Shown: positions 1 through 14,692 of the stretch, one piece after another
How positions within the stretch are numbered: the stretch's first letter is position 1
How the letters are laid out: each line of letters opens with the position of its first letter
Assembly: GCA_001586965.3 (NCBI GenBank)
Contig: LUCW03001668.1
Coordinates: 30,001-94,000 of the forward strand
From: Sphaeroforma sirkka
Taxonomy: Eukaryota > Opisthokonta > Ichthyosporea > Ichthyophonida
Length of the DNA: 64,000 bases
Reading direction: 5' to 3'
Translations under genes and position numbers: made by a program
The notes under the pieces: generated by a model
Told to the model about the DNA's origin: nothing
Databases searched by the model: none
What the model saw: only the letters and a program-made list of their open reading frames with translations

Positions 1-305
1 CTTCTATACGACCCCCTATAGTAGACTGCTATTAGACTACTAGTTAAATTTTCTCAGGCAAAGTCATATTTGTTAAAGCCTGCTGGGTACTCATTCTTTC
101 ATGCGTGTGTGATTGTAGGACACCTGGGGTTGTCTAGTGTGCACTACTTCTCTTGCACGTACCCGAAATGGGCGAGATCAGTCATTACAAGAGCCAATCA
201 TCCGAAGCATTGGTGAGTCATCCTTCTGCACACTGTAGTCTCAATGTGTCTTTCAGCGTAGGCGATGTGCATGTCATCCCGCTTCGGTCACCATATCATT
301 AATAT

Positions 306-872
306 ATACAGAGATACATGAACATCTCCTAAGTATTGTGTGTATATGTATATGTATGTACGGATCGTCCCTCCTATAGAATATCCAGAGATGCACGGAC
401 ATGCTGGAAAAAATATAAATGTACAAGTATGTGCAGATCCTCCCACCCATAATATACCCAAAGTTACATGAACATCTTGAAAGAATTATATGTGTATGTG
501 TAAGTGTGTGGGGATCCTTCCTCTCATACTATATCCAAAGATACATGAACATCTTGGAAGAATTAAATGTGTATGTGCAAGTATGTGCTGATCCTCCCTC
601 CCATAATATACCCAAAGTTACATGAACATCTTGGAAGAATTATATGTGTATATGTAAGTGTGTGCGGATTTTTCCTCCCATAATATACCCAAAGATACAT
701 GAACATCTTGGAAGAATTATACCTCCCATAATATACCCAAAGATACATGAACATCTTGGAAGAATTATATATATGTATGTGTAAGTGTGTGCTGATCCTC
801 ACTCCCATAATATATCCAAAGATACATGAACATCTTGGAAGAAATGTATATGTACAGGTATGTGAAGATCCT
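306..872. repeat. 76-bp minisatellite, about 8 units
   Basis: Tandem repeat with a period of 75-77 bp. Each unit carries a core like ACATGAACATCTTGGAAGAA followed by a TG/TA-rich stretch and a block like CTCCCATAATATACCCAAAG. Cores recur near 313, 388, 464, 540, 617, 694, 746 and 821. The unit starting near 694 is shortened to about 52 bp. The first two units are the most diverged and the later ones nearly identical, as expected from array growth at one end. Open frames across it on both strands are repeat translations, not genes. Confidence 0.93.
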
Positions 873-1136
873 TCCCCCGCTGGCTTTGCTCTGATACGAC
901 TCGCTTGCTCGTTCTTCATTTTCTCTTCTCATCTCAGGTATCCATTCGCCATAACTCTGATTCAAATAACCAGTTTCCTGTATAGCCTTCTTCAGGTATG
1001 CTCATGATGACATTTTCGTCATCAGGTATCGATTTCGATGGTCCCATGAACGGGAACACACGTACGTTGGTGCATAGGCTCAAATCAAGTTCACTGATAA
1101 GCTTTGGAGCCAACACACACACAAGACCGAACGCAG

Positions 1137-2215
1137 ATTATTTCTGGTGCATATATTTATTCTTGGCGTTCCTGGAGGGGTCTGCATCCCATACACACTT
1201 GTTGGTACCGATTTCGTTGTCCTTGATTGTCAGACGACTCAACAAATGTACTTTCGTGCGCAGGATGGCACACTGAACGCCACGCTCATGTCGTTAATTG
1301 AAGCCAATGATAGCGACGACGCCGATGAAGACTTCAAACAACCTGTGCAATGCGTTGCCCTCTTTGATACGTGCTGTATGTGTTCGTTGGCACTCGCTGA
1401 AAGTGTTCGCTCTTAGTTTTGGGTTGATACCAACCCGATAGTTCGAGAGTGGCATGTGTAGATCTACGTACACGGTAATTGGTATTCATAGCGCAAGCTA
1501 TCATGGTTATGTTCCTGCCGTAGACAATCATGTTCACACATTATACTGTCCAATTGTACATATGATGTATGTGTGCAAGTGTTTATCTTTGCAGCAGATA
1601 TTAAACATTCAGCTTTGTACACTTCGATATAGTATAAACATAGGCAGAAAGTCTGGTGAGGTATCTTCTATCCTAGCTACCGGCAAGTTATAATACACGA
1701 GGGCGACAAAAATATATGGTCCTGAATGCTTTTTCGTGTCACAACACATATAGAACAATTGCATCTGTATTCTGAGTGCATAGGTATAAGTTGTATTCTG
1801 AGTGCGTAGGTATAAGTGTATGATACACAAAAGGTATGGTGGTATGGTCCGTGAGCAAGTTCACGTGAAGTGGCACTGTCCCTAACCACCTTAGTATAGG
1901 GAGTGCAACACAGTTATACACTCGCAAGGGTGGTAATAAGTAGGTCTGCGTGCCTATGATACGTGCACCTGTCTGAACCATTACACATATGGTCGCCACA
2001 GTTCATACCACTCCTCTGACGGCTATTGTACTCACATAACAGGCTACATGGCGGACCTATTCGATAGGAACTGGACGTTTGGGAAGTATACAAACGTGAT
2101 GGAACACCCACGTGTCATGCGGGAAACGGAGGAGGCCATCCTAAGCACTGTACGCGGCGAGAAGATCATGGCTCGGTTCCTACCCGTACGACAATTCACC
2201 AGGGGTCTAGAATAG
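1137..2215 (+). CDS. Unrecognised gene, 3'-terminal exons
   Basis: Two exons of a plus-strand gene I do not recognise: 1137..1375 and 2043..2215, joined in phase 1 by a GTATGT donor at 1376 and an ACAG acceptor at 2042. The first encodes a hydrophobic stretch (ILGVPGGVCIPYTLVGTDFV), then LDCQTTQQMYFRAQDG, then an acidic segment (EANDSDDADED). The last encodes 56 residues rich in charged and aromatic residues (ADLFDRNWTFGKYTNVMEHP) and ends at TAG 2213-2215. Both keep a protein-like composition in one frame. Upstream exons probably lie between 937 and 1130, where plus-strand and minus-strand readings compete and I could not decide. The GTD-VVLD run is loosely like a WD-repeat blade, which is weak evidence. 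No function is proposed. Confidence 0.4.
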
Positions 2216-3788
2216 TGCAATATACAATAAATGAATATGATCGATACAGGCGTCTGTTGTGTGTATTCAATTGCCTCCAAAGGCTCATCAGTACGAGATA
2301 GGTACATACGGCAGTAAAATAGGCTAGATATATCAATTGTTTCTGTGCACATGAACGTTATATTGACTGATTGCATAAGGAATACCTTAAATGAGATCCT
2401 CGTCTCGCAAATTAGAAGTGTAGCAGAGCAATGCTAAGCACAATTTCGGTGAGTAATAGCACCAGAAGTCATGCATCGTCCTCATAGTTCTAACTAGCGG
2501 TACTACAGTACACATCATTTTCTCGTGTTGTATGTGGCAGACCTTAGTAGCACATAGAGCTTAGCTGCACCACACGGTCCAAGCCCCAGCAACCATAGTA
2601 CCGTTTGTACTTTTGACTTCGGTTAGCAAACGTACCAGGCTTTCATAGACTAATATTAGCTGCGGTGGTGTTGCGCTATCATCACTCACCTGTACTGCAC
2701 TCACCTGTACTGCAGTCTAGACTCTGCTGCTACGCAGACCCCCACCTATGGGCATTTGGCGTATTTAATGGATTCTGTTTACAGTGCCGATGATGGAAGA
2801 CCCACTACATACCTGAGCTGAATATTAGCTAACGATGAAGGTCCCTCTAATGTCTGAGCAGAAAATTAAAACACGAGAGCTGAAGCACACAATCACGAAT
2901 ACGAATTCCCTTCATTGAATGGGGTCAAGCTGGGATTGCTTACATTGATGAGACCAAAGGATGTGCTTGCATGTCAAGTGAAACCGTTCATCTCACACGG
3001 GCCTCCGGATACCGAGGAAACGCTACAGAAATGAACGCGAGTGTGTACAGCGCTACACTAAACCAGCTGAAGCCCTATCCTTGCTTTTAGTATACTATTT
3101 GTTGTATAAGAAATGCACGATGGGCCATGAACTGCTCGACCTCGTAGCAGCAAACATTTTGGTATCCGATACAGCTTCGGAGATATCGGTTAGCTTTCTG
3201 TAACAGTCATACGTGTAGTAGCACTTACCAACACCCCTTTCTGCCATACAATATGTAAGCCTTGTAGAATTGTCGTAGAACGCACGAGAGTGTATTTATC
3301 TTCCCAACTATTGCGAGCTCGCTTGCGGACCACTCGCAGACACTCGCAGACACATAGCATTAAAGCCATCGAGCTCGAACCTTAAGTGTTATAAGAATGA
3401 GTGTGTTCTCCGCATTTCGTTGTGCTGCGCGACAGTCTGTCACTTCACTGTAGTTCTCAGTGACCTCACAGACAGTGCCGTCTGCGTTACTAGAATGCGT
3501 ATGTTGCCGACTTGCTGTGTGGGATAGTCCGAATTAAAGACCTAAAAAAACGAATGATGATTCATATGGTATGATATTGTATTTAGCGTTGAAATCTGAT
3601 CAGTGATGACGCTCTACGAATCATGCGATTCTGCGACGGCTATTTTAATTTGTGTGCATCGTTGCATCGTTGCAAGATGAATATATACATACATATAATC
3701 TGAGGCGATTTTTCATCAGCGCGAAGGGATACATACATAGCACCTACAACTTACAAGTTGAATACTTGTATCCAACATATTTGGTTGT
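2216..3788. other. Intergenic, no convincing gene
   Basis: About 1.6 kb without a long reading frame. A short open stretch at roughly 2888-3088 (+) ends at TAG, but it has no start, no splice context and no family resemblance. No tRNA, tandem repeat or mobile-element end was seen. The last few hundred bases presumably hold the promoter of the phosphatase gene; no clear TATA box stands out from the AT-rich background. Confidence 0.6.
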
Positions 3789-6700
3789 ATGCTCATAAGA
3801 AATATACTCGCATCTGCACCTTCGCTTTGTGCGCTTATCGGTGCAAGGACGGCTTCAAGTTCGTTCACAACCATGGCTAGTGACCCGAAGAAACTTAACC
3901 AGCTCCAGCTACCACAGAGATCGCATATAAAACTGCCCGAGGATGTAGTTAAGGACAAGGAGGTGCTGGTGTTTGGTGATATCCACGGGTGTTTTGACGA
4001 GCTTCAAGAACTTCTACACAAACGCAAGTACTCACCAAGCACGCATGTGGTGCTGAATGTGGGGGATATGGTCAATAAAGTATGTCACACGCAGTCACGC
4101 ACAGAAAAAGTGATGTGCTATACAAAAGAATTTAGTTCGCACGTAAATACACATACGATACCATAATTAGCGGAAAGATCAATGCACTAAGCCACACGTA
4201 TGCGCCAAGCACACGTGTGATGTTGGTTGTGGTCAGAGTGGTGTTTGTAGGGAGCACGTAAATACTAAGTTATGTATGTTTTGAACCATTGGTGCATATC
4301 TTGAGTAATTGTCAAGCTATATAAAAAACACTCGTAGTCCATACTATGAGTGGGGGATGAATATCCATATGTGAGTGCATGAGGATGAACTTGAGCCACG
4401 TAGTTATTGGCGAGTTTGTCGAAATGCAAGCACCAAATAAAGGTGTATGAGTGGAAATCGGTCTGCTTAGGCATCGCTCATTGATCGATTCTTGGCTCAA
4501 AATTTACCTCAAACGACAGTCTCTTGACTTGGGAAGTATGTGATAGAGCCGTGTATGCCATCAGAACTACCAGCCGGTGGGTCAACTCTGCTTTTGCGTT
4601 GGTCGACATACAATTGCGTTCATTTTGGGGTTTGTGGTGTTCACTCGCGATCTCAAGTATCACGCCCCCCATGAATGTCCTGTGCCCATACCATATCATT
4701 GTGTATACAGCTCTGGATTTTGACTACAGGCCAGCATGGAAGCTCCGTTAGCTTTGCTATTTGGTGGTACTTACCCCCTGGTTTATTCGATTTACACATC
4801 CACCACCCACCCACGTATGCGTGAACAGATTTTGAGATGTGAGAAGCTTGTACACTCTGAGCCGATTCAACTATATAGATAAATGCAGAAATCACAGGCA
4901 TATCTTATCCGTTTTGAATTTGCACTCAGCTTACAAACCGTCGCACAATTAGTTATCTGTGAATTAGATACACACAAAAGGCCAGGAACATAGCCACCCA
5001 AAGTGTGACAATAAGCTAATGTAGTGCATCAAAAGTGGCCGTCAGTTCATTATGCCAATCGCTCTGTACTTATAACCTCACAAGTTCTCTGGTGTCTCCT
5101 TTCGATTTCAGGGTCCTAAATCGTTAGATGTCTTGAACTGGTTCTACGAGAATCGAGAGAACGGCGTGTACACCGTACGAGGTATGTTTTTGTTCAACAG
5201 TGAAAGAGCACGACTCAGTATTGACATAAACAACGCTTTCTGTTGGGAGACGAAGGAAATGGGTTGTATACGTAAATAGAGTTTGTTAACGGCACATGTA
5301 TGTTTCCTTGTCACGTGGTGGAATGCAGAGCAAATAAACGTATTTTCAATACTCATGCATGTGTTCTATAAAGTGGACCGGATGTACGCCATGGGGTATT
5401 TATGGGATGATGCATTTTTCAAGGGTCATATATCGCGACAATATATTAGTTATGAGAAGAATATATCATTCGCGTTCTAGTGCGAGGCCATCGTTGCGGA
5501 GGTCAGCATATAGTTTTATGACGGAGCCACATCGATATGTTAGGTCATCCGAAAAACTGGATTTTGGATCAAGTCTAGTTAAGATAAATTGCTAAACTAA
5601 CCTATAACTCTAGCGTTACTTACTCGCATCATCGACGAGTTTCCGTATCAGTATCAAGAAATTGTATCAACAAACACAAAGGCTGACAGCGGATGTAATT
5701 CTTGCACTATTTACATACACAGGGAATCATGACGATAGTATGCTGGTGACCCTCGACAAGTTTAAGGAGGGAAGAAATGACGACATGGTCAAGCCTTCAT
5801 ACTCGTACATAAAAGATGTGAGTCCTCGTGCAATAGAACTATGCAGATTATGCCATTTTTTTGTCGTCGTAATAGTACATTCGTCGCCGTTGAAACAATC
5901 TGTTCGCTACTTCTACTGTTTTTATTTGCCGTGTTTGTCAATGTGGCCACGTGAAGTTTCGATTCGTCAGCTCCGCCATTCACCAATTACTGAAAGTATA
6001 TGCTACTTTTCTATTGATACATCCACGTTTTTATACATCTTCTTTTGATACGAGTACAGATCACAACTGAGGTACATAATTGGGTGACACAGCTACCATA
6101 CACGATAGAAGTAGGTGATCTCCTCATCGTCCACGCTGGAGTTGTACCGAAGTTAGACATGGACCAACAGACACCTTTTGACATGACGCGAATGAGATTC
6201 GTAATTGACACCCCGGTAAGCTGGCTCGTGAGAGATATATGCGTATTCAAGCTGTATCTCCCATGTGGCATGAATAAATGTGTATGCCAACGTGGTATGG
6301 CCTAGTGCGGGTTCGCCCATTGTTTCTAGTATGTGTAAGTTGGAGGCCCCCCGTCGCCGCATTGCCGATGTTGTATAATCTATTGGCGCGCCAGCCTTCG
6401 ATTTGCGGCGTGTTTTACGTGTTATAACCTTGACATAACCTGTGCTGTGTACATCTGGGCTTAGCATGGAGAGATATAGGTATATTGTTCGATGGAGTGC
6501 TCATGCCCCCATCCCATCCCCTGTCTGTACTATCGCTAGGAAAATTACATCCGGTGATAGGTTACAGATACCTTATTATCCGAGTGACAATATCAGGCGT
6601 GGTTTGAAAGGATAGAAACCTCAATGCCTCAGTCATATCCCTTAGCCTTCTCAGTATTGTCACCTAGCGAATCATATCAACTTCTCTTATCCTGTCGCTT

Positions 6701-7430
6701 TTCTTCCCACTTTATAGGAAGGAAAGTATGAGCCCCTACAACGGTTCGCAGAGGGTGCAGTACAATGGGCGACAACCTGGCCTGGACCTCAGCTGATTTT
6801 ATTCGGACATGACGCCAAGCAGGAATTGCAAGAGGAACCCTTTGCGCTCGGCTTAGATACTGGCTGTTGTTACGGAAAGCGCTTGACATGTGCGGTGTTT
6901 GAGAGGTAGGTCATGTGCGTGCATTGGCCAGTGCGAATGGTAGTGTTTATGTTGTTGCCGCTTAGAATATAAGCACACAGTGTTGTGTATGGGTGACGTT
7001 CGGCGATGTATGTGAAGAATGATCTGTAAATGGTGTGCTTCGACTTCTTATAAACTCAAGAGCATGCATGAACAAATTATCGACAGTGCAGGTATGGACA
7101 GCGCGCATATGTGATCCTGCCATTATGTAATACAGCTCTCTGATGATTTTACATCGTCTGTTGACTAGTTGCTCCTGAAAACATGTTGCATTCGAACGAG
7201 CTGATACGACTGTCTATGCGGATATTGGTCTGGGCACATTCTAATTACATATATTCTATTGCTTTTCGCATTCCCTGTTTCTCTACATTATCAGCACAAG
7301 TATAATCGGCAAACCCAAAGAAGATTGGTATCGACTAGTCCACGTGAAAGCACATGCGATATACGAGGTGCCCGGAACTAAATCTCCAACTGAAGCTGAA
7401 ACTAATCCTAATTCGTGCCCGATTTTGTAG
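3789..7430 (+). CDS. ApaH-like metallophosphatase (ALPH)
   Basis: Six exons: 3789..4079, 5112..5181, 5723..5817, 6060..6215, 6718..6905, 7295..7430. All phases agree and give 311 residues. The calcineurin-like metal-site motifs are in order: GDIHG (63-67), GDMVNKG (92-98), GNHDD (121-125), HAGVVP (177-182), FGHDA (233-237) and the ALPH-type end GLDTGCCYG (249-257). This family is related to bacterial ApaH (diadenosine tetraphosphatase) and includes yeast Ppn2, an endopolyphosphatase, and trypanosome ALPH1, an mRNA-decapping enzyme. The substrate here cannot be told from sequence. The family is patchy in eukaryotes and largely missing from animals. The N terminus before residue 45 is Arg/Ser/Ala-rich without acidic residues at first and looks like a mitochondrial presequence. 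A second ATG in a good context (ACCATGG, Met29) would give a form without it. Confidence 0.93.
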
Positions 7431-8803
7431 GCGTACTTTCAATCGGTATAGGATCGAATGGGAAAATATTTTGTTTTACCAGGGTTTAGAAACGTGGGAG
7501 TAGCGTGTTTGTATTGCTACGAATGGTGGCTCTATAAACTAACCAGAGGATTACTAACGCTTAGTCACAGAATTCTGCGAGGTGTATATCATCTTATCGC
7601 ACTAGCGGATGTATTATCCACAGTGAACTGATCTTGTGGCCCCACTTCTACAGATATGGCAGTTTTTGAATTCGTGACAGATCTCGTGGTATACTGCCAT
7701 TTGGTCGTCTGAGTATGTGTGACCGTTCTCTCACCAATAGAAGGTGCTATATCATTCTGCAATGTATGTTATACACACAGCAATCTGGCGTTTGCTCGAC
7801 AGCTAGCTACGGCCGTAGTCTGGTCCTATTATACCTCTACTAAATAAAACATAATCCACTAAACATGTTTCCAAAAAAAAAAAAAAAAAAACGCATATTG
7901 GGTACTACCACTATAGCGCCGTCGATTGCCAAGATCAGACGCTCGCTTTTAAAGGTTGCCACGTTTTGTTTATTTCATGCCTGCTTTGTGGCATCGCAGG
8001 CTGTGCGGATTACATCTGGTGTGTTCTGACAGGTGAGCAACTAACGCCATCTGCATAAATTCTCACCGCAGCACGTATTCTCCGAAGAGACTTCGGCCAG
8101 ATCTGATGACCCGACTTGTGAAGACCACTTCATTTCTGCGCCACTAGTTAGCGTGTACACCTGACTGGCCTATGTCCTCATCGAATTATGTCCTCATCAT
8201 TAGATATATGTTGTGCTGCGTATCAATGACAAGCCCGGTCAGCACACGCGTCTTGTACGCAGAGCAGCCTCAAATATGCACTCATACTTAAAATACCTTG
8301 CTGAAAACAGCTCAGATTACCTTAGAATAGCCTGCACTGATCTCTGAGTAATTACGTTCTGATAAGCGCTGATAAATTCATCATTGGACACAGCTGTATT
8401 TGGCACTGTGCCGAGAACAGCTGAGCGACCACAATGTAACTCATAACATAATCACTACACCGAGATAGAGGGAGGGGATCTACTGTGCGAAAAGCATAAT
8501 GCAGGATTGAGATATCGATGACTTGGTAGCAGCGACTGATGGTTAGGGAATGCTGCAGTCTTGCCTCGAGCATAGTCTTGCTCGCCTATAGTTTTGATTA
8601 GAATTTCGGGTGGGAGTGGGGGGTTTGACAAACCTAGCTCAATGCGCTTTCCTCTTTTTCACTGTCAGAAAGAAAACCCCATGCATAAAGTAAGTTCTCG
8701 GCTACGGAAATTGTATACAAATCCACTCATGAATTCTCAATCGACTTCGGCTGGCAAAAGGTAGAGGGTCGCATTCACCGTCCGTGAAAACTATAGACAA
8801 TGT
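7431..8803. other. Intergenic with poly(A) scar
   Basis: No supported gene. The notable item is AATAAA at 7843-7848, followed 24 bp later by an uninterrupted run of 19 A (7873-7891). This looks like a genomic copy of a polyadenylated 3' end, though AATAAA may also serve the phosphatase gene ending at 7430. Short minus-strand frames near 8352-8573 have no recognisable content. Confidence 0.5.
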
Positions 8804-9187
8804 ATGACCATTGCCACACTTAAAATACGACAGGAAAGCCAGGTAAGAAGTACTATGGTCACGAACACAGCGAAGGGTTGCTTACATGTGCTGGCGCCAA
8901 TCTTGTCCCTGCTGATCAGTGCGATAGGTCGCTCTACAAATAGAAATTTCTTGCGGATGATTGCCACCACTTCGAACCCAATGCACTTCCCATCTGTACC
9001 GAGTGCACAAATTCCAGACGAATTTCATGAATTTAAGAAGCCTTGCTATAGTCCAGAAGGTATTCGATTCCCAAAAACCAATAGCTGTCGACTCGCTACA
9101 AATCACGAGCTCAAATTTGATACTAAAGATGCGGTGGACGCCTATGTTTGTGTCTATGTAGAAACATATTTAATGCAATACCTTTGA
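8804..9187 (+). CDS. Hypothetical ORF, possible first exon
   Basis: A 127-residue open frame on the plus strand. An inner ATG at 8854 would give a hydrophobic N-terminal segment (VLAPILSLLISAIG) followed by Arg/Asn-rich and Pro/Lys/Glu-rich sequence (IPDEFHEFKKPCYSPEGIRF). The composition is protein-like up to about 9140, then drifts, suggesting an exon that ends near there. I could not find a convincing donor with a matching downstream exon before the 3' end of the oppositely oriented CTF8 gene at 9257. No family is recognised and it may be chance. Confidence 0.2.
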   Translation: MTIATLKIRQESQVRSTMVTNTAKGCLHVLAPILSLLISAIGRSTNRNFLRMIATTSNPMHFPSVPSAQIPDEFHEFKKPCYSPEGIRFPKTNSCRLATNHELKFDTKDAVDAYVCVYVETYLMQYL

Positions 9188-9256
9188 GACTACAACCATA
9201 CACACATAAAATTTACAGGTGAATGTGAACGAAACACGCACAATTGCAAGTGCATC

Positions 9257-11019
9257 CTATTTATATGTCAGTGCATACAAAACAGTGCAAGTCTGTGTAC
9301 CCTCACCTTCGCCTAGTATCTTCTTCGTGACCGCGTATGGCGTATCGAGGTCCTTGACCTTCCCGAGGATCTTTTGTGGCCCAACCGAAAGGGTTGCTTT
9401 GCCCTGACAATCGCAGAACAGGGCATGTAAAGTGGGTAAGATCGTCATGGCTTACCGTGAGAACGTCTAAAGAATTTTTGTAAACGTGCACGATATACTT
9501 GCCATTCGTAAACCGTACCGCAGCCAATAAGGCTATTATAGAAGCATTCACGAGGAAGGTGCTCATCACGACATGTTTTTTTGTGTATTACAATATGTAA
9601 AAGATGCATACTCGGGTTCCTATATCTACAGGCAATATATATGTATTTAATTTAGGGTCTTAAACTGAAAAATCGGCGAGTTGACCTGTATACTGTCTAT
9701 GAGATCAGGTGTCAAAGATCCACGATATTCAAATGAAAACAAATTTACCTAACTCTCAAGTCTCCTATGTATAGCAAAAATGTTGACCAAACCCCATGAG
9801 CACTTGCGACGCCTTCTCACTATATCATTCACAATTGAGCTGGTGCCATCATAAATTCCCTACTACATAAAGAGGATACTGGGGGGAGCTTAATTTGCAG
9901 AATACCATACTTTCTGATAGCGAGGGCAGATATGTCCTAAACATCATTGCACGTGAGGGCTACCCTCTTGTGCGGAATGTCGCAGGACATGTCGTAATAC
10001 ATTTGTGTAACAACATCGAAGTTGCCAATGGGAAGAAACTGGTTGATCCTACCAGCATACACCGTACTTTAAACTGTTCACGAGATGTTGGGCCTGTTGA
10101 TAGTTTCGCAGAGAGAATAACCATATGTATAGAACTATTGAACTGGCACATGCTGTAGTATGTAACTGTCAGAAACATCACAGACACTCAAATTCTTTAG
10201 AAGATACTGCATAGTACAAATTTGAAACGATTCAAAACAATACAATATCATCACAATGGTTTTCACCTTGAAAATTACAGTTAACGGGAAGTTAGTCCCA
10301 AAATCGAAAATAATCAATAGTATGTCGCTCTAGGTGTAAGGTACAACCATAAAGTTTTATCGTTCTGATCTATACCCACATATACGATGAATTATACACC
10401 AATCAATGAACATATACGGTGCACAGTTAGTAGAGCATTCCGAACAATTTTAGATAGCGGACTTGGTGTAAACCACACCAGATAAAGTAGGCGCAGAGCC
10501 AGCAGAGTTGACAGTACCAAATACGCATATATATTGGCAACAATATTCGACACCCAGCACACTTTAGATAGGGCTATCAGAAGTTTTAGGCTGTCGTATA
10601 CAAATTCAGCAAGCATGCTTGTGTATGCGGTTGATAATTCTTTAGAGCTACTATATAGTTCGTCTACGGACGTAGAACTTGTCAGTCAACCAGAAGTAAT
10701 CATAAAACCCTTTTCCACCCATATCATCACAATTCCTACATACTGTAGAGCAAACCAATCGATCCATTGCACCAACTCGCACTAGTATTTTATATTTTCA
10801 GAGCTACCTAATATAAAGCGAGCTACCAGCAAGCAACGTAACACTTAACTATATTTTCACAACAATACATACATTATCCAGGATCTCAAAGTCTCCGATC
10901 TGTGTACCATCGAAAGCCAACTGATTGGACTTTATCTCTCCTTGAATTTCAATCATGCCATATTCGGCGGGTCCGTCTGCCCCCCGTGACTTATCCGAGT
11001 ACTGAATTTTGAGCAGCAT
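9257..11019 (-). CDS. CTF8: Chromosome transmission fidelity protein 8
   Basis: Two exons on the minus strand, 11019..10873 and 9403..9257, 49 and 48 codons, phase 0, with a GTATGT donor and a TTGTCAG acceptor; 97 residues. Ctf8 pairs with Dcc1 and Ctf18 in the alternative RFC clamp loader that acts at replication forks and in sister-chromatid cohesion. The evidence is the order of family motifs: N-terminal strand LLKIQYS, then AEYGMIEIQGEIK (compare human WVLMELQGEIE), then FDGTQIGDFEIL, then after the intron KATLSVGPQKILGKVKDLD and TPYAVTKK (human [25 protein letters not shown]). It is shorter than human CHTF8 (121 residues), lacking the tail. The 1.47-kb intron holds only weak open frames (for example 9895-10158 +). 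Its start is 587 bp from the divergent coiled-coil gene, so the two may share a promoter region. Confidence 0.9.
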
Positions 11020-11605
11020 TTCTATTTATCAGTCGAGGTAAAATATAGTCTGTACGATATAGTGCTCTATTGTTCTTATGGTGCATGCTAATACTCGGTG
11101 TGTAGTGCTTGGATATTTATTTTCAGATCATTTGACTCGAAATCTCGAATGTATGTACATATCGGACACCTATTTCTTGGGTTTGTACCCTAGACAAGCA
11201 ATTCTGGCGGCAATCTATAAATAGATTGATCTGATTACATAGCGGTTTGTGGCACTTTGGCGGGTTCATTGCCTCGGTCCAATCAGAACGGGAAAACACG
11301 AGTCAGCTCAAAACACAATATATATATATATTTTCTTGAAAAGAGAGAAAAAACAATAAAGCACCATGCAAAGTCAATACAATCATAGCCTTCTGAGAAA
11401 AGAACATAAATATAGAAATATTTACACACCACTCCACACGTAAGTGTCTATTAAAGCGGCACACATGACGCAGTTGTAATCTCAGGGAAATCTACGTATA
11501 TTGTGTGATGCACTATAAGGTTGTGTGCAGGAAACGTTAGCAGACTGACTAGCGTACTAAGTATATGCACACGAGTGGATGTGTTGAATGAGATTATACG
11601 TCGAC
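11020..11605. promoter_or_regulatory. Shared upstream region of divergent genes
   Basis: The only DNA between the ATG of CTF8 (11019, minus) and the ATG of the coiled-coil gene (11606, plus), so both promoters must lie here unless there are far upstream 5' UTR exons. It has a short TA run and an A-rich tract near 11320-11360. I see no specific factor site that I can support. The promoter role is inferred from layout. Confidence 0.4.
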
Positions 11606-14097
<2,492 letters not shown>

Positions 14098-14692
14098 ATG
14101 CGACAACAACCAGCCACTGAGCTTTCCTACGACAACCCACGAACAAGATGCGCAGTCTCAATTTGAAGAGTATATTGTTAATCATCCGTTGCATCTCGGG
14201 AAGAAATAGCTGAAGAACGCACTATACATCCAGCATTGATCATCAAGAACGCAAGAGTCCGCGATGGACATACCATCGATAAATCAAACGAAGTGACATC
14301 GGTATTGTATCCCAAGGTCAGCCTGTGCCATTGACACAGTACCGTGCTTCTGGCACAGGAAACAGAACTCGCCAATCGAAGAACCAAATTTAGTGAATTT
14401 AGTGAAGATTCATTATCACGAATAAGATAGACGGCGTGGATGGCTTGACAAATAGGCGGCCTGCACACATACTACGACTGCATAAAGTGGGCACTAATTG
14501 CCTGGATAAATTAAACACGACAAGCGAGAGACTGCAACATTGTCAAATATATGTCTTGTGTTTAATTGCTATACTTGAGCGTATATTTTGTAGACTTGTC
14601 AGGAAGCCCACAGTCATGAATCCACTGTCGTAGTGTATGGGTTCGCCTTTGTCGTTGCAAGGATGGTTATTTACCTTTTCGTGTTGGTTCCT

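Noticed and set aside
306-872. Tandem array as a CRISPR
   Set aside because: Units are contiguous with no unique spacers, and the genome is eukaryotic.
934-1122. Minus-strand frame with protein-like sequence (SIPEEGYTGNWLFESELW)
   Set aside because: Plausible composition, but no donor or acceptor fits at either end and the plus strand also carries open, spliceable sequence here. Left undecided and not annotated.
14436-14633. Plus-strand frame downstream of the coiled-coil gene
   Set aside because: No splice link, no family resemblance and lies in the convergent 3' region of two genes.
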